Assembly: GCA_023435435.1 (NCBI GenBank) | Contig: JAEYRW010000110.1 | Span: forward strand, 1-25,185 | DNA: 25,185 bases | Source: Bacillota bacterium | GTDB lineage: Bacteria; Bacillota; Clostridia; Christensenellales; Aristaeellaceae | Direction: 5' to 3' | Shown here: in pieces, positions 23,450-25,185 of the stretch | How positions within the stretch are numbered: the first letter of the stretch is position 1 | Layout: every line of letters starts with the position of its first letter | Made by a program: the position numbers and the translations under genes | The notes under the pieces: generated by a model | Database searches by the model: none | The model's input: the letters and a program-made list of their open reading frames with translations, nothing else | Told to the model about the DNA's origin: nothing

Positions 23450-24301
23450 ATGATTAGAAGTATGAAATTGCATTTTAGTGAATTTATAAAAGAAACTTTT
23501 TCATTAGAAATGAACAGGCTAGGATTTACATTATTTAGAAACAACTATTGGTATAAGTTAGAAAATCAGCTTATACACAGGTTTGGTTTTTTTCAAGGAA
23601 TTATTGACTTTGATATATCTCCCATGTTTTTTGCTTTTTTGCCGGGGGAACATTCTTCTTATTGGCACTCATTAATATCTGATGATGCACGCAGAGAAAG
23701 CATTGATCGGTTTTTTAATTACAAACGCGGGATGGAAGATCCATCAGAATATTCTGGATTTTTACTTGATTTATATAATACATATATTAAGTCAAACCTG
23801 GAGAGTTGTAATAACGTTGACAGTGCGCTTGATCTCACGATTATGCGTCTGGACAAACGCTTCCCATCGAATTCTTACGAAAACAGGATATTGACGTGTG
23901 GATATGTTACTGTTTTGCCAAAACCGTCCATTTCGATTACAGGGAACCCTGACATACATCGACTATATATATATAGAAAGCAGTATTCGCTTCTCGAGTC
24001 AATATTGCTTAAATTAGTAATAGAATATTATGAGCATAGACTAAATGAATTGCTATCATCAATTCGGGCATTAAAAGAACCTGACGCTCCAAGCTGGCAT
24101 GCAGATGTTGTGAAAATCACAGAAGACATTTTGCTCAGTCGTTACTTCGACTATGATATTTATAAGGAACTATTGTTTCAGCTTGAACGAAGGGACGAAA
24201 AAGCATTGCAGAAATACTTGGATGATGAAATAATTAGGACAACACATAAAATCCACGATTTTTGGCCATCCAAGTACAAGTTTCCTGATTGGGCTAATTG
24301 A
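23450..24301 (+). CDS. Putative immunity protein for the nuclease tail
   Basis: An intact 283-residue soluble protein, starting 16 bases after the end of the broken toxin. AGAGGAAGG lies directly before the ATG at 23450; the in-frame ATG at 23462 has wider spacing and is also possible. The N-terminus (FSEFIKETFSLEMNRLGFTL, then FRNNYWYKLENQLIHRFGFF) resembles the DUF4304-like plan of immunity proteins, but the match is by pattern only. It is acidic, has no membrane segment, and uses AT-rich codons unlike the surrounding GC-rich genes, which indicates transfer with the cassette. It stays open while its toxin is broken. Confidence 0.6.
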   Translation: MIRSMKLHFSEFIKETFSLEMNRLGFTLFRNNYWYKLENQLIHRFGFFQGIIDFDISPMFFAFLPGEHSSYWHSLISDDARRESIDRFFNYKRGMEDPSEYSGFLLDLYNTYIKSNLESCNNVDSALDLTIMRLDKRFPSNSYENRILTCGYVTVLPKPSISITGNPDIHRLYIYRKQYSLLESILLKLVIEYYEHRLNELLSSIRALKEPDAPSWHADVVKITEDILLSRYFDYDIYKELLFQLERRDEKALQKYLDDEIIRTTHKIHDFWPSKYKFPDWAN

Positions 24302-24310
24302 GTATGCGCG

Positions 24311-24341
24311 AGGCCGTCGTAATAATGCGGGGGCCTTTTTA
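24311..24341 (+). terminator. Weak terminator after the putative immunity gene
   Basis: AGGCC (24311-24315) can pair with GGCCT (24332-24336), followed by TTTTTAT. The stem is short and the loop of 16 bases long, so termination is uncertain. It starts ten bases after the stop codon. Confidence 0.4.
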
Positions 24342-24376
24342 TTTCCGCAAACCGAAAATGGCAGCTAGCGCAGTAA

Positions 24377-24676
24377 CGATGGCAGCTGCGTCAAACACTG
24401 GAGCCTGATGCCGTCCCAGAAGTTGTTCCACCTGCTTCGACGGAACCCAAGCCAACGATATCACTGCCTGACTATCCCGGCGATGACCCTTTAAAGGCGC
24501 CAGAGGGGTATGAATGGAAGGGTCGAGGAGAGCAGGGTTCCAGAGAAGGCAATTATTACAGTCCGACAACGGGCGAATCGCTCCATCCAGATTTACATCA
24601 CGAACCTCCCATCGGCCCGCACTGGGATTATTGGCCAAATGGTGGCGGTAATAAATTAAGGATATTTCCTAAGTAA
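24377..24676 (+). pseudogene. Orphan polymorphic toxin type 37-like C-terminal tail
   Basis: An open stretch without a start codon ends at TAA 24674-24676. It reads a Pro-rich linker (PEVVPPASTEPKPTISLPDY) and then KAPEGYEWKGRGEQGSREGN, YYSPTTGESLHPDLHHEPPI and GPHWDYWPNGGGNK, ending LRIFPK. This EGNYY-P-TGESL-PDL-H-PPIGPHWDY pattern matches my memory of the polymorphic toxin type 37 domain (Ntox37), a predicted RNase-like effector with conserved His and Asp residues. The Rhs core that would carry it is gone; another frame just upstream has a helix-like AASAVTMAAASNTG, suggesting a further frameshift. Its partner gene follows 12 bases downstream. Confidence 0.7.
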
Positions 24677-24688
24677 GGAGGTGTTTCG

Positions 24689-24910
24689 ATGTATAAGTAT
24701 CAAGGATTTTTAGTCGGGGCAAAATTGACGTACAGGCAGTTTATTCCTACGAAAGCCAAAGATCATGAGCATTGTAATATGTGTGGAGCAAAATTCTCGG
24801 ATAATGTCAATGACCTCAGATTTGGTTATGCTACTGATGATGATACGGGTTGGGTTTGCCCAGCGTGCTTTGCATATTATAAAGATGAATATGAGTGGAA
24901 AGAAGACTAG
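24689..24910 (+). CDS. Small zinc-ribbon protein, putative immunity to the type 37 tail
   Basis: A 73-residue soluble protein. AAGGAGGTG six bases before the ATG is the best ribosome-binding site in the region. Two CxxC pairs (CNMC, C29-C32, and CPAC, C57-C60), with H26 and H28 near the first, would bind one zinc ion. The rest is charged and aromatic and ends in YKDEYEWKED. It begins 12 bases after the toxin-tail stop, the position of a cognate immunity gene. Immunity function is inferred from position only. A strong terminator follows 57 bases later. Confidence 0.7.
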   Translation: MYKYQGFLVGAKLTYRQFIPTKAKDHEHCNMCGAKFSDNVNDLRFGYATDDDTGWVCPACFAYYKDEYEWKED

Positions 24911-24967
24911 TATATCGAGATCAAGGATGCATAAAACATAAATCAACATAGATTCAGTGACAGATTT

Positions 24968-24998
24968 GACTATCGCAGAGAGCTGCGATAGTCTTTCT
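24968..24998 (+). terminator. Strong Rho-independent terminator closing the toxin array
   Basis: GACTATCGCAG (24968-24978) and CTGCGATAGTC (24983-24993) form a perfect 11-base-pair stem with loop AGAG, followed by TTTCT. It closes the transcript of the zinc-ribbon gene. Between it and 25109 no gene is visible. Confidence 0.8.
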
Positions 24999-25109
24999 AC
25001 TACTAGTAATAGGTTATTCAATTATAGACGTGTACACTATGTTTGGATCTTCTACGGCACTAAGGCAATACCGCACAGAAGCGAGTAGTCAGGGAACGGG
25101 AAAAAGTGG

Positions 25110-25185
25110 TATAATGAAGCCATGAACAAGCAAATTAGTTTATCCGCCTTGAGCGACGAACTGGCGCAGGTACGGACGAAGAAAA
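25110..25185 (+). mobile_element. Start of a probable IS5-type transposase gene
   Basis: TATAAT (25110-25115) lies six bases before an ATG at 25122, from which MNKQISLSALSDELAQVRTKK is read to the edge of the window. This N-terminus looks like the start of IS5-family (ISL2/IS1182-like) transposases, which often begin with a similar Lys-rich helix; the match is from memory and covers only 21 residues. The left inverted repeat of the element could not be located, so its boundary between 24998 and 25110 is unknown. Confidence 0.55.

Noticed and set aside
24339..24638. A 99-codon minus-strand frame
   Set aside because: The plus strand here encodes the recognisable type 37-like toxin tail, so the reverse frame is a shadow.

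Overview
The window reads as chromosomal DNA of a GC-rich member of the Bacillota (Clostridia-like). The reasons are strong AGGAGG-type ribosome-binding sites, TTGACA/TATAAT promoters with 17-base spacers, a ribose-type sugar ABC operon with its own two-component system, an OhrR-type regulator and a giant DNRLRE/Rhs protein. No rRNA, tRNA or CRISPR array was seen. The taxonomic call is an inference from gene families and signals, not from a marker gene.

Layout. 1-22 is the start of a gene leaving the window on the minus strand; 29-63 is an inverted repeat against its ribosome-binding site and 127-155 an isolated terminator. 409-1369 (+) is a two-gene ArsR/DUF2703 unit with an operator over its transcription start, followed by a broken SH3-domain gene. 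1815-3137 (+) holds a TetR repressor with a perfect palindrome at its promoter and a DUF4386 membrane protein. 3295-11283 (-) is a sugar sensing and uptake region: membrane-anchored sugar-binding protein, histidine kinase, response regulator and second binding protein with coupled or overlapping ends, then, from its own promoter, ATPase, permease and secreted binding protein. 11564-12991 (+) is a peroxide-stress operon (glutathione peroxidase, flavodoxin-like protein, OhrR regulator). 13055-14403 (-) holds a GNAT acetyltransferase and an S24-type repressor, divergent from an SSB gene (14630-14992, +).

15135-24910 is a polymorphic-toxin locus. An intact 2034-residue DNRLRE/Rhs protein ends in an AT-rich variable tail, followed by a small membrane protein that may be its immunity factor. 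Downstream lie displaced cassettes: a toxin-like fragment with a small membrane protein; an IS256-like end; a second copy of the Rhs tip (gap-free at a constant offset of 2075 bases) joined to a nuclease-like tail that carries a frameshift and a stop codon, with an intact putative immunity gene; and a polymorphic toxin type 37-like tail with an intact zinc-ribbon partner. A strong terminator closes the array, and a probable IS5-type transposase starts at the right edge.

How the parts work together. The anchored binding protein probably reports an extracellular sugar to the histidine kinase, which would control the ABC transporter. The OhrR-type repressor probably controls its own operon through palindromes at the promoter. 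The Rhs locus looks like a current toxin plus a store of older tails in which immunity genes outlast the toxins. Product names come from reading the translations; no database search was possible.
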